A DNA stretch of 64,000 bases from Beroe ovata (GCA_946803715.1 CAMPET010000008.1:1-64000); one strand, 5' to 3'. Counted from the first letter of the stretch, positions 44,801 to 56,894 are shown. The notes: a model not told the origin generated them from the sequence alone. Made by a program: numbers and translations.

Positions 44801-47800
44801 TTGACTAAAAGTAGAGTATCTGCTATACATCATCACGTAGGAAATGTCACGTTCGATACTTGAAATGGACACGTGACTTGAATTGAAATATACGTGACTA
44901 GTACATAACACTAGTACATAACACTAGTACATAACACGTAGTGGCGCATAACACGTTGCATGTATAGATGTATTATACATGGACATGTGATACACATGGC
45001 ACACATATACTGATTGAATACATACAACTATCATATACTGCACTGCATCATCGTGATACACGGTACATGCAGCTGTTGACAAATGCACGAGAGTACATGA
45101 CAAAAAAGAGAGTGATGCAATTTTGATTTTGTGTGTTCGTTTGTTTGTGTGTATCTGTGTCTGTGAGGACAAACACAGTCTACAAACAAAAACAAGGATA
45201 CGCATCACACACACACACACATACACACACATACACACACATACACACACATACACAGCCACAGACACAGACACAGACAGCCACAGACACAGACACACAC
45301 AGACATGTTCGTGTGTGGTGTCAATCGTCTCTGTCTCTATATTAATTGTATGTACAGTAGTTTCTACTACATACTAGTTGTCTGTGGAGTGTATGCGTGT
45401 GTCTGTGTGTATTGTGGGTATCTGTGATGTGCAAATGAGTTTACATTGTTGTATTATCTGTAGTGTATCTTGGTATTTCCATACCCCGCACCGTGACATG
45501 AATTATACATGGTGATGATACCGTGCCTGAACCCGGAACCCGGGTATTATGAATCGTGAATGATAATGGGGAATCAAAATAGAATTTGACTGATTCGCAA
45601 GTTCTTTGTCATGACCCAAGATAGAAACACACACAGACGCACACAAACACACACAAACACACACAAACACACACNGAATACATACAACTATCATATACTG
45701 CACTGCATCATCGTGCTACACGGTGCATGCAGCTGTTGACAAATGCACGAGAGTACATGACAAAAAAGAGGGTGATGTAATTTTGATTTTGTGTGTTCGT
45801 TTGTTTGTGTGTGTCCGTGTCTGTGAGGACAAACACAGTCCACAAACAAAAACAAGGATACACATCACACACACACACGTACACACATACACACACAGAC
45901 ACGGACAGACAGAGACACACACACAGACACACACACACAAACACGTTCGTGTGTGGTGTCAATCGTCTCTGTCTCTATATTAATTGTATGTACAGTAGTT
46001 TGTACTACATACTAGTTGTCTGTGGAGTGCATGCGTGTGCCTGTGTGTATTGTGGGCATCTGTGATGTGCAAAGAAGTTTACACTGTTGTACTATCTGTA
46101 GTGTATTTGCGTACCCCGCACCGTCACATGAATTATACATAGCCGGTGATGATACCCTGAACCCGGGTATTATGAATCGTGAATGATATAGGGAATCAGA
46201 ATAGAATTTGACTGATTCGCAAGTTCTTTGTCATGACCCAAGACAGAAACACACACAGACGCACACACACGAACACACACACACATGCCTAATACATACA
46301 CAGATTGGCAGACTATGTGGCTGAATTTGAGTGTAACGAAGCATCGTGTACGGTGTTTATTTCCTGTACACATACACTGGACACTAATTCAAATACTATT
46401 AATTAGTATCTATCATTGAATTCGAGGCGGTATTCTGAACTAAAAACCGGTGTTCACTGTTCAATCTCTTTGCCCGATGACCGATCTTATTATTAACATC
46501 TATGATTTGCCAGCTAATGACGTACGCACTGTACACTGTACACAATACACACGCTATTGATCTCATTGTGTGTATAAACTGTGTAAGTATCTGTCTATCA
46601 CAAAAATCGAGCGTGCCAGTGATCAAGTGCTGATCAAGTGAGGTTTACAAAGAACTACAACTTTGACTCTCGGAAGCCTCTCACACTCTTAGAATATTCT
46701 AAACAAATATTCCCGAATATATACTAGGGTTACAGCTCAGGCTACTATACTACCAGTGAAGTAGATATGCTTCGATATGAGACTGGCACTTTGCCAGCAC
46801 TATCACTTCTGTGAGGATATTCTCATGTTAATATGATGAGAATTACAGCAGATGATATACGGGCCCCATCAGGCCAGGAACACTGATAATAGTAGACAGG
46901 AATAATATTCCTGTCTACACTGATAATATCAGTTTTCCTGGGCTCATGGGGCCGTTACGTGTCAATATATTCCTGGAATATATTGTACTCTTTAAAGATG
47001 ACACGTTAACTGATCTATGTTTATTGTTCAGTGATGATATTGAGTGCTAGGATAACAGGCACATAAATATGCTCGCAGAAAAGCTACTAATATTCCAGAT
47101 CGGTCCTTTCCGAAACTGACTTAAGTCTAAGCATTTTCTTATGTCGAAAATGTAGTGGAAAATTACAATCGAATTTTGACTTAATATCAGTTTTGTGACT
47201 TATGCCAGTTTTGGTTTAAATCATGAATGTGAGCAAAAATTCGTCGGGTATACCTGTCAGAAGATCTAGAGATCTGTAACTTACTTGGTTTTGTTGTAGA
47301 ATATAGCACACCCATCTACATATTTCCTATCTTCTTCTGGGAGTGTTTTCGATCTGGACTTTGCACAAAAAGATCCGGCGTAGCCTAGATTATCGAGTGC
47401 AGGCAGGAAGAAGTTATAATACTTGTCTGTTTCCACCTGAACATGAGAGCATAGAGTGTAGACACTAGACAGACGGCGATAGAAATTATGAAGCGTGGGA
47501 AGGATTACATTACTCTTGACTTTGTAAGTGAAGTTGTGTTGATGCTTACCTCCTGTAAGTTGATAATATCTGCCTGAGATTTGGTAATCTGTTCCATGAT
47601 CAGCTGTTTCCGGTGGTCCCAAGCCAGAGCCGAACTTGGACAGTACCCATATTTGTTTCCTCTGGCAAGGGTCTCAGACAGGATGTTGTAACACATGACC
47701 CGGACAGTCACTGCGGAAGCAGGAGTCATGGAATTCTAGGCGATATCTTTGTACCGCACAATGATCCATATATAGGACGTTATGAATAATTGAAAGTGCC

Positions 47801-49369
47801 TTACTGTGCTTTCCTGTCTTTTCTCTTGCAGTGATCCATGGCCTATCAGGTGGTGTTTCAGGAGCTGGGATGATAGTAATGTTTGATGTAAATCATTTTT
47901 TATTTTGCAAGAAAAGAGCAAGGCTAGTAATCAGATTGTCTCTCGAAAGAGTGATACTTATGGCGAGAATTCGCTGTGTCATACAGATTCGAATTAGCAA
48001 TTTGACCATTTAAGACCAATACCAAATTGAAATACAAACTATTTTCATTACCTAGAAACATAACAGAGTACATTACATGGTGATCCCTCTGACGTACCTT
48101 CGAGATTGTCAAGTAGGAATTGCAGGAGCTTTTGAGTTCCGTTGACTTCTCTAGACTAAAATATTTGGATATATGTACTCAAGTATAAATAAATTGATAC
48201 ATGCAGAAGTGAGTGAACTTGGTATGCTCAGTGTAAAACCTTTTGAAGGAGTTCTGGTGTCAGGGGATTCCCATCAAGTTCCAGTTTGGTAAGCTGGAAA
48301 AGTCTTCCAAGCTCATAGGGGAGAAGTCTAATAGCGTTGTTGGTCAATATCAGATCATGAAGTTGGAGCATGTCACCAAGTTCCACTGGCAAACTGGAAT
48401 CATGAGTCAGTAGCCAGTAATAAGAATCTTGACACACATCCTGCATTTGACAAAGCTGCTGTCAAATCGACTTTCCAATGACCAGATAGATGAACTCAAT
48501 CAATCAAACCTACCTTCTTAGCTTATTGTTAGAGATGTCAAGATGAACAAGATTTTGTAAATGAGCAACTTCTGGAGGGAGTCGAGTGATGTTATTGTTA
48601 TTGAGGTACAGTGCTGTCAAGTGTCGTAGCTTCCAGAAACTGGGGCTAAAGTTCTTTATCCCCCTTCCTTGGATGGTCATTTCAGTCCAGTATGTAGTCT
48701 TGCCTGCAGCAACCTGAATAGAAAGACATAGCAGACCAAAAATAGCGTCCCATGTTAAATCATTTATATATATATATCTCTCATATTTAATATTACATTC
48801 ATTTTCCCCTATTTTATAATTTGGTTGTTTGTTTGTCCCGTTGTCCGTCACTAAAAGCACGTGCTGATTTTGAGGTTAAAGTGCGCATTACCATGGACAC
48901 CTGCTACTATTGTAATAGTGAACTGGGAGCTTACTTCTGCTGATGGTGTTTTGATGACGTTTTAGTTTTCTTTGATGGGATGAATGCAAGTAGGTTCTGA
49001 TTCGAGCAAAAGTCAAATTTATTTTCAGTTGACAGTTGTTGCTTTTGCCCTGCAGTTATTCTTCTCGATTCATGTGAACTACAATGTTATCTTCAATAAC
49101 AATACACTACGCAAATTGACCCAATTGAAACGATTTACGAAAGTCAGACAACCGGGCGAGCACCATTTTCTGTGCTTATTTGAAGATACGGCCGGATTGT
49201 GTATCACGTCCACTTGGCGCGTTTTCTAGTCCCTTATAAATCAGGAATATATAGTTTGAAAGTATACCTCTTCTGGGGAAAGAATGACATGCATCCTCCT
49301 TTTACCATTCTCAAACTTTTCGCAGACACCATTATAGGGGTCTAAACTTGTGATGATATCTTGAGACAT
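41858..49369 (-). CDS. CNOT6: CNOT6/CCR4 deadenylase (LRR plus EEP nuclease), 10 exons
   Basis: Exons 49268-49369, 48514-48713, 48240-48393, 48098-48155, 47805-47864, 47550-47710, 47285-47436, 42760-42905, 42476-42594, 41858-42331 join in phase to 541 codons, near the vertebrate length. The N-terminal leucine-rich repeats (LTALYLNNNNITRLPPEV, LVHLDISNNKLRSLPVEL) bind the CAF1 nuclease in the CCR4-NOT complex. The EEP domain follows: VRVMCYNILSE, QADIINLQEVETD (metal-binding Glu), RKYVDGCAIFY, LLILNTHINWDPEYSDVK, VAGDFNSTPDSAVIEFL (catalytic Asp), YTNYTYDFKGILDHVL and PSDHFSLVAELE (catalytic His). All key residues are present. It removes mRNA poly(A) tails in the cytoplasm. The intron between exons 7 and 8 is 4.4 kb against 100-500 bases elsewhere, and holds microsatellites, a hairpin and a contig join. 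Confidence 0.95.
42653..42722 (+). repeat. Three ~25-bp tandem units in a CNOT6 intron
   Basis: Three copies of ctcagggcacagtg-cgcagacac with small changes. Confidence 0.85.
45013..45674. repeat. Duplicated segment C, copy 1
   Basis: gaatacatacaactatcata through the CA microsatellites and cgtgaatgata block, ending at the n at 45675. Copy 2 follows directly. Confidence 0.8.
45676..46280. repeat. Duplicated segment C, copy 2
   Basis: Restarts with gaatacatacaactatcata after the n and follows copy 1 with changes in CA-run lengths and scattered substitutions. Likely the other allele, split by the microsatellite. Confidence 0.8.
46862..46953. repeat. Nested hairpin
   Basis: Outer arms ggccccat and atggggcc, then imperfect aggaa/ttcct pairing, enclose a perfect inner hairpin at 46892-46918 with arms gtagacaggaat and attcctgtctac around aat. 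A small palindrome, caatatatt-cctgg-aatatattg, follows at about 46963-46985. Confidence 0.85.
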
Positions 49370-50374
49370 GATCTATCCTTACATTTTCCTATATCAGAAC
49401 ATATAAGTTGGTATAGAAGAATGTCAGACAACTTCATCAATTTGACCAACATTATGTTTCCTGTTGTTAAAACAGTGAATATTGGCTTATCACCATGACA
49501 CATGATGTTTGGCCAATCAAATAACGTGGTTTGACTTTCATCCTAACTAAGGGTATTGCATTTTAAAATGCCAGCACCATCAGAAAATATCTGACATCTC
49601 CAAATCTGAAAGATTGATACCCTTTGTCGAGGACAAAAAATTATGGTGCAAAATTTAAGCTTTGATATCAAACACACAGATATCACATCACAGAGGTAAT
49701 CCTTGTAGGAGTTCCTTCTCCTATTGTATTGTGTTATATTTGATTGTGGCAATACTGACTGACACAAACTGCAAAGACTGTACTACCATTGATAGGGATT
49801 AGGGAGACACAACATCTGTTGACAAAATAAAGTAAGATAAGATAAGATCAGATAAATAGACACTTCTTATTACGATCAAATTTGAGAAGTGATGGCCACA
49901 CTTTGTGTAGATCGTGAAAAAGAGATTATAATGTCTTGAAATTGTCAGTAGATTTGTGGTGAAAAAGTGTTTGTATTTACTTTGTATCACTGTCTACAAT
50001 GTTCATTCATTTGAAGCATAAGATAAATATTATGGTAAATAACCATCATACTGATAATACTTCATGAATATTTCAAAAAAGAAGGAGACATCTATCTGCT
50101 AGACTTTTCTGCAAATCCATACTTGAACGCCAACAAGACCCGCTTAGGTAGACATTGTGGTAAGCAGCAAGATCCAAATATGAAATAGTTACATCAATAT
50201 GAATTGTGTGCTGGCATCATCAGTCCAATACTTACCTCAGCTTTCAGTGCTTAAATTGGGACCATCCACATCACTATTATCAACTAGGTAAATAGAGTAG
50301 AATAGATATCAGTATAGGAAACCATACAACTAGACTCAGATGCCCACTTTAATTCAAATCAATACTCTTCTTTC

Positions 50375-50474
50375 AGCAGTCTCCAAAAAGCCTGACATGG
50401 TCTATAGACCACTTGTATAATTGGTCTATAGACAGGGTGGTCAATCGACCATGTTGGGCTTCTTGGAGACTGCC
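50375..50474. mobile_element. 100-bp MITE with 8-bp target duplication
   Basis: Terminal arms gcagtctccaaaaagcc and gggcttcttggagactgc, with the palindrome tggtctatagacca inside. It is bounded by the direct repeat cttctttc at 50367-50374 and 50475-50482. An 8-bp duplication suits a hAT or Merlin relative. Confidence 0.75.
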
Positions 50475-50539
50475 CTTCTTTCTTGCTACATAGGCATGGC
50501 TCTTCCATCTTGTAGTAAGCATTGAACGTATTTGTCTGG

Positions 50540-50612
50540 CGATGCTAGACTGCTGATGCAAGCCACAAAAAACGAAATTCTCAACAGGGTCTATCATCAG
50601 TCGACAATAAAC
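50540..50612 (-). repeat. Dispersed repeat R1, reverse copy
   Basis: gtctggcgatgctagac, tgatgcaagcc, cgaaattctcaacagggtct, atcatcagtcgac: the R1 blocks in reverse order and strand. Confidence 0.8.
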
Positions 50613-51388
50613 ATATTCAAGCCAGTGGTGCAAATCCAGGGGGGATGGGGGGGATATATCCCCCCAATAATTTGGTGCCATCCCCTCCAATACTTGCAAA
50701 TATCTTCCCCTCTGAAATGTATGGACTCTGGGCAATGTATACAGGGATGAACAAGCAAACTGGTGCAGTGCATAACATCTTTAATCTTTTCCAAAGCTAA
50801 CGCTACAGGCTAATCACGTTTTCACCTTTAAACCTACTGTAGATTATGGACCTGCGGTGTTGCTACTATAGTTGGTACTAGTATTTTCTAGTTTTTGATC
50901 GTTCCCTAACATTTTTGAACGTTGGAATTGTGATCACACGGTAGAAATTTTACCCATTTCGCGACACTATGGTCAATGCCATTTTCCCCAGTCTTTGTAT
51001 TACTCTTATGATGTGTCCCATGAGTTCGACTTCATGTGAATGGTCAATTACCGTCGATCATTTTCAATCATAACTCAATTATCTAATTAACACTTTTTAC
51101 TACCATCCCCCTCAATTCGAGAAAAAGTCAAAAATATGCCCCTAAGAACGGATTATACCCCCAATGAAAAACACGGATTTGCACCACTGATTCAAGCCAA
51201 TCACCAATCACCTTGCACCTTTTCTCAACATATTTTTGTAAATTTTTATTTTCGTAAAATGACTTGTCAGATGTTGTCAGATGCAATGTTACTTGACAGC
51301 TGTTTCTCGCGCGCCGCGCGCGAGAATTAACATGAGAGGTCAGATGAGAGAAATAGGTCAGGTAACACATGTCAGATATAATATCTGT

Positions 51389-51482
51389 TATAGGATTTCA
51401 CCCTACCCTTGCTGGCGGGATTTTATCCCTGGCAAGGCGGATTGAAAATCGCGCGCACCGACGGTAGGGTAAAATCCTACAA
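51389..51482 (+). mobile_element. MITE of the ttgtaggattt family, absent from the sister copy
   Basis: taggatttcaccctaccctt ... gtagggtaaaatcctacaa, same family and orientation as 29774-29880. Flanking atatctg/agatatctg suggests an imperfect 9-bp duplication. Confidence 0.85.
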
Positions 51483-51635
51483 AGATATCTGCCAAAAAAT
51501 ACCATGATATGCAATAGAAGCTCAATTGCCTATCGATGATATGATACGATCACGATAGTTATTGTCCCGTCTTCAGCTTCGCTTCGCGCGTTTTGAATTG
51601 CAAACGCTAATTGTCGATCGACGCGATGATAGACC

Positions 51636-51751
51636 TTGTAGGATTTTACCCTACCGTCGGTGCGCGCAATTTAATTCAATCCGAGGCCGCCGACAATCCG
51701 CCCCGACCAGGGATAAAATCCCGCCAGCAAGGGTAGGGTGAAATCCTACAA
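51636..51751 (-). mobile_element. MITE of the ttgtaggattt family, reverse orientation, 9-bp target duplication
   Basis: 116 bp, opposite orientation to the other copies. It is bounded by tgatagacc at 51627-51635 and 51752-51760. The sister copy at 52146-52157 has a single tgatagacc and no insert, which is the empty site. The insertion lies inside an R1 repeat. Confidence 0.92.
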
Positions 51752-51880
51752 TGATAGACCCTGTCGAGACCGAGAATTTCGTTTTGCGCGCGCGCGGCGC
51801 AAACTTATTCTCAGACAGAATATTAAGCAAGCCGCTTCGCGGCTTGCATCAGCGGTCTAGCATCGCCAGACAAATGAGCC
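51752..51880 (+). repeat. Dispersed repeat R1 copy, right part
   Basis: tgatagaccctgtcgaga, ttcgttttgcgcgcgcgcgg, ctcagacag, aagccgcttcgcggctt, gcatcagcggtctagcatcg. The left part of the same repeat lies before the MITE. Confidence 0.8.
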
Positions 51881-51948
51881 ATGAACTGATCAGCAAGTGC
51901 AGTCCGATACAACCAAAGAAGGGGTACACAAATTGTTTCCTATTCTGN

Positions 51949-52314
51949 CTGTTTCTCGCGCGCCGCGCGCGAGAATTAACAGAGGTCAGATGAGAAAAAT
52001 AGGTCAGGTAACATATGTTAGATATCTGCCAAAAAATACCAATATGCAATAGCTCTCAATTGCCTATCGATGATATGATACGATCGCGATAGTTATTGTC
52101 CCGTCTTAGCGATCGCGCGTTTTGAATTGCAAACGCTTGTCGATCGATGATAGACCCTGTCGAGACCGAAAATTTCGTTTTGCGCGCGCGCGGCGCAAAC
52201 TTATTCTCAGACAGCGGTCTAGCATCGCCAGACTAGACAAATGAGCCATGAACTGATCAGCAAGTGCAGTCCGATACTACCAAAGAAGGGGTACACAAAT
52301 TGTTTCCTATTCTG
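51949..52314. repeat. Duplicated segment D, copy 2 (empty sites for both MITEs)
   Basis: Begins ctgtttctcgcgcgccgcgc after the n and collinear with copy 1, but without the two MITEs. It includes an R1 copy at about 52133-52240 lacking the aagccgcttcgcggctt palindrome. Confidence 0.85.
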
Positions 52315-52971
52315 TTCATGTGAATGTGATATCTATATACAATTTGAATTAAAAAAATACGATGCAATCGTCACACGTCATGGGTGGAAGTTGTCAATAT
52401 TATTGCGAATATAAACGTAGTTTAAGAACTCAGTTGTATGCAATTGTAATGTTAAATTTGTAAAACACTGAAGAAAAATTAAGCGTGATTGGGTTCCGGT
52501 TAGCAAAAAACGGTCAACTGTCAAGGCGAATAGAATAAGTTTAAGTAGCGCCTATTAATGACAAGTACAAAGTATATGTTGCGCCTATACACTATAAACT
52601 AAAACAGTTAACTACCGAATGTCATATTATCTGTGACGTTCACAGGAGAGATCAGTGGAGTAAATAACTTTTACCATGACATAAACATTTTTCAAGCATG
52701 CTTAACAAATACACATGTTTTAAGGAGTATAATTCACGTTGAGAATAGTTCTCAAAAAGCATTTTTATCTAGACAATATGTCAGAACATTTACAGCATTT
52801 TAACAGATTTAGAATTTATGTTCAGTTCAATTTGATGATAACTTTGAATCGTGAACTCAGCAGTCACTGAGTCCAATATCCATTAATACACAGTACACAC
52901 TAACCCCAGAGTCCACTGTGAGTTCACCATAATAATGGTAGTCCACTATTGTAGTCCACTATTGTAGTCCA

Positions 52972-55900
52972 CTATTGTAGGAGTTGTCTAAGAGCTAATG
53001 TTCTCCCCCTATCCACTGCACTCTGATAGAGGTCATCCCGTACCGCTAAACCCGGGTCATATCTGATACAATGTGAAAGAAGGAAGGGGGAGATCTCGGG
53101 CAGGTCGAGCTCATCATAACTCTCCTCATCGTCCAGCCATTGTACTGTGTACCTGAGAATATTATACAAATATCATATATTACTTAACTCATGAGGATGT
53201 CTCTAAAGATGAAATGCTGAAATGCAGCGGTAACAGTAGCTTGCTTTCCAATCGTCACAAAATACTGTTACATCACACCTATTCGGTGCGTATTCGGTGC
53301 GTATTGCCTAAATTTCACTCGGCTTCGCCTCGTCATGCGTATGTAGGTACATGAATCAATCGGGGACCGTCATCCCAGAAATATCGCTTACTCCGAATAC
53401 TCACTCATTCCCAAGGATTTGCGTAACGCGTGCTGGCCACCATTCTGATTGATATTGCGCCCACACAATACTCTCCTCTCCAATGCAGGACTTGACGTCC
53501 TTTTCAGCTTTCTCTATGGCTTCTTTCCACTCCTTTTGAAATGGGAATTTCAAATAGCAATATGAAATGATACGAACATAGTTGTCTTGTATAACTCCAT
53601 TGTGTAACTGTAGCGGTAGTTTGATTTCAAATTCACATTTTCTCATTCTTACCAAGCTGTCCTTGGCGGAATCATAACTGATCCGGCGATATGAGCAGGC
53701 CTCATAGTACCACTCTACATTACACTTTGATATCTGCATCACTTCGCTTGTGTTGTAGAATTGTGCACACACCGTCAACCCTATGGCATTGATTCAGTAC
53801 TTTATTCCCCATGGAACATGAGAAAATACCAAATTATAGAATCGATGAATTCATTCAATCCGCGATGATCGCTCCTCGACTTACCCGTTACTGATAGGAT
53901 TCTAGCTGGCCAGTGAGGTCTTCCCGGACTAAACACTCGCTTTGCTACAACCACATCTCCTATCCCAAATGGATTATTGTGCTCCTGCAATGAAAGTGTG
54001 TATAGTTCTGATAACAATAAACAACACAGTCGACATTGCGATTTGCTATACAAATAATCTAGGACCAAAATTCTTAAAATAGCCTGGACTCACCGTGAAT
54101 CTATCCTCCTTTAACTCTTCAAGTTCAAGTTCACTGGACTCTGTCCTCTTACGTTTTGATCCACACGTTTGTAGCTTGAACCGAGCTGGTCTGCCCATCT
54201 TCATGGGTTTGATTGCCAACTCTAACTGCCTAGGACACCATACCGGCCACTCTAAGTCTACGAATCTCAAACGTGAGGAGTTTGCCCGTAAAGAATCAGA
54301 CATTGATCCTCGCTCTGAAGTTGAAATGGATCTAGAACGCATCTTATACTCCCTCCCAAAGTCATCGTAACTGAATCCTTTTTCTGTGGAGTCTTTCTTG
54401 ATTCTCTTGGAGGGTCTGTGTGTCTTACTCTTAGGCATCGATGTTCTCATCGATTTCCCTGGGGCAATCGACTGAATAGGGGTCATTTCGATAACTTCAT
54501 CGTTGTTGCATTCCTCAACAACTTTTGATACTCCTTCTTTTTCCTCATTAGAAACTTGGCTTGGAATCACACTTTTCTCGATATTTCCGATTGAATCTGC
54601 AGTCTTTGCTATTAATTTCTTGTCAGACTTTGGATTTTCAACTGAAATTTTTTCCCGTTGGCCCAATCCTTTTACTAAAAATTCATTCTGTAACTTCTTG
54701 TATGGCATCTGTTTCTTGGGACTCGATGATTTTTTCTCTGGACCTTTGATGATATCATTGTTTTTGCACTCTTCAACAACATCTGAACCTTCTGTTAATT
54801 GCTCATCACTCTTTACTGAATATTTTGCCTCTGCTACTAATTGGTTTTCAACCAAAAATATTTCTTCTGGACTGAGCGCTTTCTCTGAAGAGCTTTTCGG
54901 TACTTTTCTGTCTGGCACTTCAATAATATGATTGTTTTTGTTCTCGACGTTTTTTGAGCCTTCTGGCTTTTCCTCAAAAACAACTTGGCTAAGAATCGCA
55001 CTATTCTCGATATTTCTGACTGAACTTGTAGCCTTTTGTATTAATTTTTCTTCGACCTCTTGTGTGTCAATCGGAATCTTTCCATCCTTGCTGGATTCTG
55101 TTTGTGAAGATTCTCTCTGTAGCTGTAGAGGGTCGCCGTTTCTTGAAGTTGAAGCTGTTGAGGGTTTCTGTTTCTTGGGACTGGATTTCTTCTCTACTTC
55201 TTCGATTTTTCTATCCTTTTCGCACTTCTTAGCAATTTTCCCACCTTCTGTTGCTTTCTCACTTGAAACTTGACTTTTGACTGCACTTTTCTCAACAATT
55301 CGGGCAGAATTTTTGGGAATTGGCAAGAATTTTTCGCCAAATTTTAAGTTTTTCACCACAATCTTTTCCCCCGAGCTTTTCGATGTTGATTGAGTCGAAT
55401 GTTTACGCGAAACAATATCGATTGGATTCTTCAGCGGCGCTTTCTGCTTTGAATTATTATCGTTCTTCGATTTACTTGGTGACTTCAGTTTTTTGGTTTT
55501 ATCATTGTCACTCTTCGTTTTTTGAAGCACTTCTCTCTGTTTCGAAGATGCATCTGAACAAGGTGGGGTAATTGTGGTTGAGTTTGGCGAAGTTGTATTT
55601 GTCGACTTGGCCGCTTCGACCAGAAAATCTGCAATTCCATTGATTGTATGTTTATTGTGATTACTAGGGTTAGAGACGGGTATATTCTGACGCAGAGTGG
55701 GAATAATGGTCACTGGAAGTTGCTTCTCGGGGGATATCAGTGAGCTGCTCTTTGCAATAGAGTCTCTCATGGCTTTGTAGTCCGAATACTTGAGTTTCTT
55801 CGGGTGTGGTTTTGTTACCTCACTATCGGAGTTCTCAGAGTCACATGACCCTGCCAAAGATAAACCTGCAAAATACATGATGATTCAATAGGGACAGCTA

Positions 55901-56894
55901 CTGTTCGTATCAAGGACATCCACAGTGAAGGGTACGGGGTGGGGATTGCCCAATGGAGGAGGTCTAAGGACGAAGAACAAGCTGAGGAGGATAAACTGAT
56001 CGGAGGGGGGATTAAGAGGATTCTACGGACGTCATTTTTAAGCTTAAAGACGTCTTTGTTATAGAATTAGATAGTAGAATGTCAAATATCTTAAAATAAA
56101 CAATAAGAATGAAGGAGTAACCTAATTGAGATTTTAATTTCTTGTGGAACTGCGAGGGGAGTTGCTCAGCTACGTAGCTCCCATCTGTAGACTTATTCGA
56201 CCTGAAATAAAACAATGTTAGATCCCAATGAAAAAAGATAAACTGAGGTGTAAGGCGTTATCAAAAAATAATTTCGGAGGGAACTCAACATTTACCTGTT
56301 TATAGATTCCGACACCAAAAGACCTCTGTATACCTTGCCGTTTACTGAGTGAGAAACAAAGAGATAATCCTCGCTTCTCACTTGAACATCACACAGAACT
56401 TGTTCAGACGGGGAGGAATTGGGGACAGATTCCTTATCTTGGTCCTCCATCAAAGTGCAAGAGGCAACGGGGCTAGAACACAAAATCTCGGTCGGTGATG
56501 TCATAATATCATCTTCTATTGTTTCAGTTTTCACTGTGGTATCATTCACTAGTCTAGAACGTTGAGCAGAGTTTTTCAAACGAGGTGAATACAACACAGG
56601 CGAGAGGTTAACTGATTTGTGTTTCTTTGCCAGTGAACTAAACCCTTTAACAGGTGTTTTCCTGGAGTTTTTAGGCAGGCTAGGTGCTCTGTGTTTTGGC
56701 GGAGACAATGCTCGAATAAGAGGCACTCTGGTCTGTGAAGGGGAGGAATTGCTAGGTTGATCTTTCCCCGCGGCCACTGATCTCTGTTGGCCCGGAGAAA
56801 GAGCTGTTGTTGTCTTTCCTACATGGGGAGAATCGTTGCTGGGGTAGATCTGTTTCACTATCAGAAGTCTGGGGCTAGCAGTTCCACAACTCAT
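52972..56894 (-). CDS. PWWP2-like chromatin protein with two PWWP domains, six exons
   Basis: Exons 56296-56894, 56122-56201, 54094-55865, 53885-53984, 53405-53780, 52972-53152 join in phase to 1035 codons. An N-terminal segment VSHSVNGKVYRGLLVSES resembles the conserved block near the start of PWWP2A/B. A long Lys/Ser/Glu-rich disordered middle with several nuclear-localisation-like KRKR and PKKLK runs follows. Then RFT|EHNNPFGIGDVVVAKRVF...HWPARILS, the first PWWP domain, with the same lead-in as PWWP2 (FTV-EF-GD-VWAK). A second module, ESIVWAQYQSEWWPARVTQ then VQWLDDEESYDELDLPEISPF, completes the protein. PWWP domains bind DNA and methylated H3K36 nucleosomes. The tandem arrangement is unlike vertebrate PWWP2 with its single domain, so MUM1/PWWP3-type or a lineage-specific family remain alternatives. 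Confidence 0.8.

Larger units (their letters stand above)
42906..47284. other. Large CNOT6 intron, repeat-filled, no nested gene
   Basis: Contains a gcgcgcgtacacgcgc patch near 43300, unclassified sequence 43320-44800, three actagtacataac units at about 44900-44937, a 0.65-kb duplicated CA-rich segment across the n at 45675, and a complex hairpin at 46862-46953. No exon on either strand is recognisable. Confidence 0.6.
51300..51947. repeat. Duplicated segment D, copy 1, with two MITEs
   Basis: From ctgtttctcgcgcgccgcgc to cctattctg before the n at 51948. It matches 51949-52314 except for two MITEs and a small palindromic insertion. Confidence 0.85.
49370..52971. other. Intergenic repeat island, no gene
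   Basis: Upstream of CNOT6. Holds a 100-bp MITE at 50375-50474, R1 repeat copies, two MITEs of the ttgtaggattt family, and a duplicated segment across the n at 51948. Stretches 49370-50360 and 52320-52960 are AT-rich with nothing recognised. Confidence 0.65.

Noticed and set aside
45123-46065. Frames rich in HTHT and VCVC
   Set aside because: Translations of CA/TG repeats in the CNOT6 intron.
54095-55571. Plus-strand frames opposite the PWWP gene
   Set aside because: Shadows of the long Ser/Lys-rich coding exon on the other strand.
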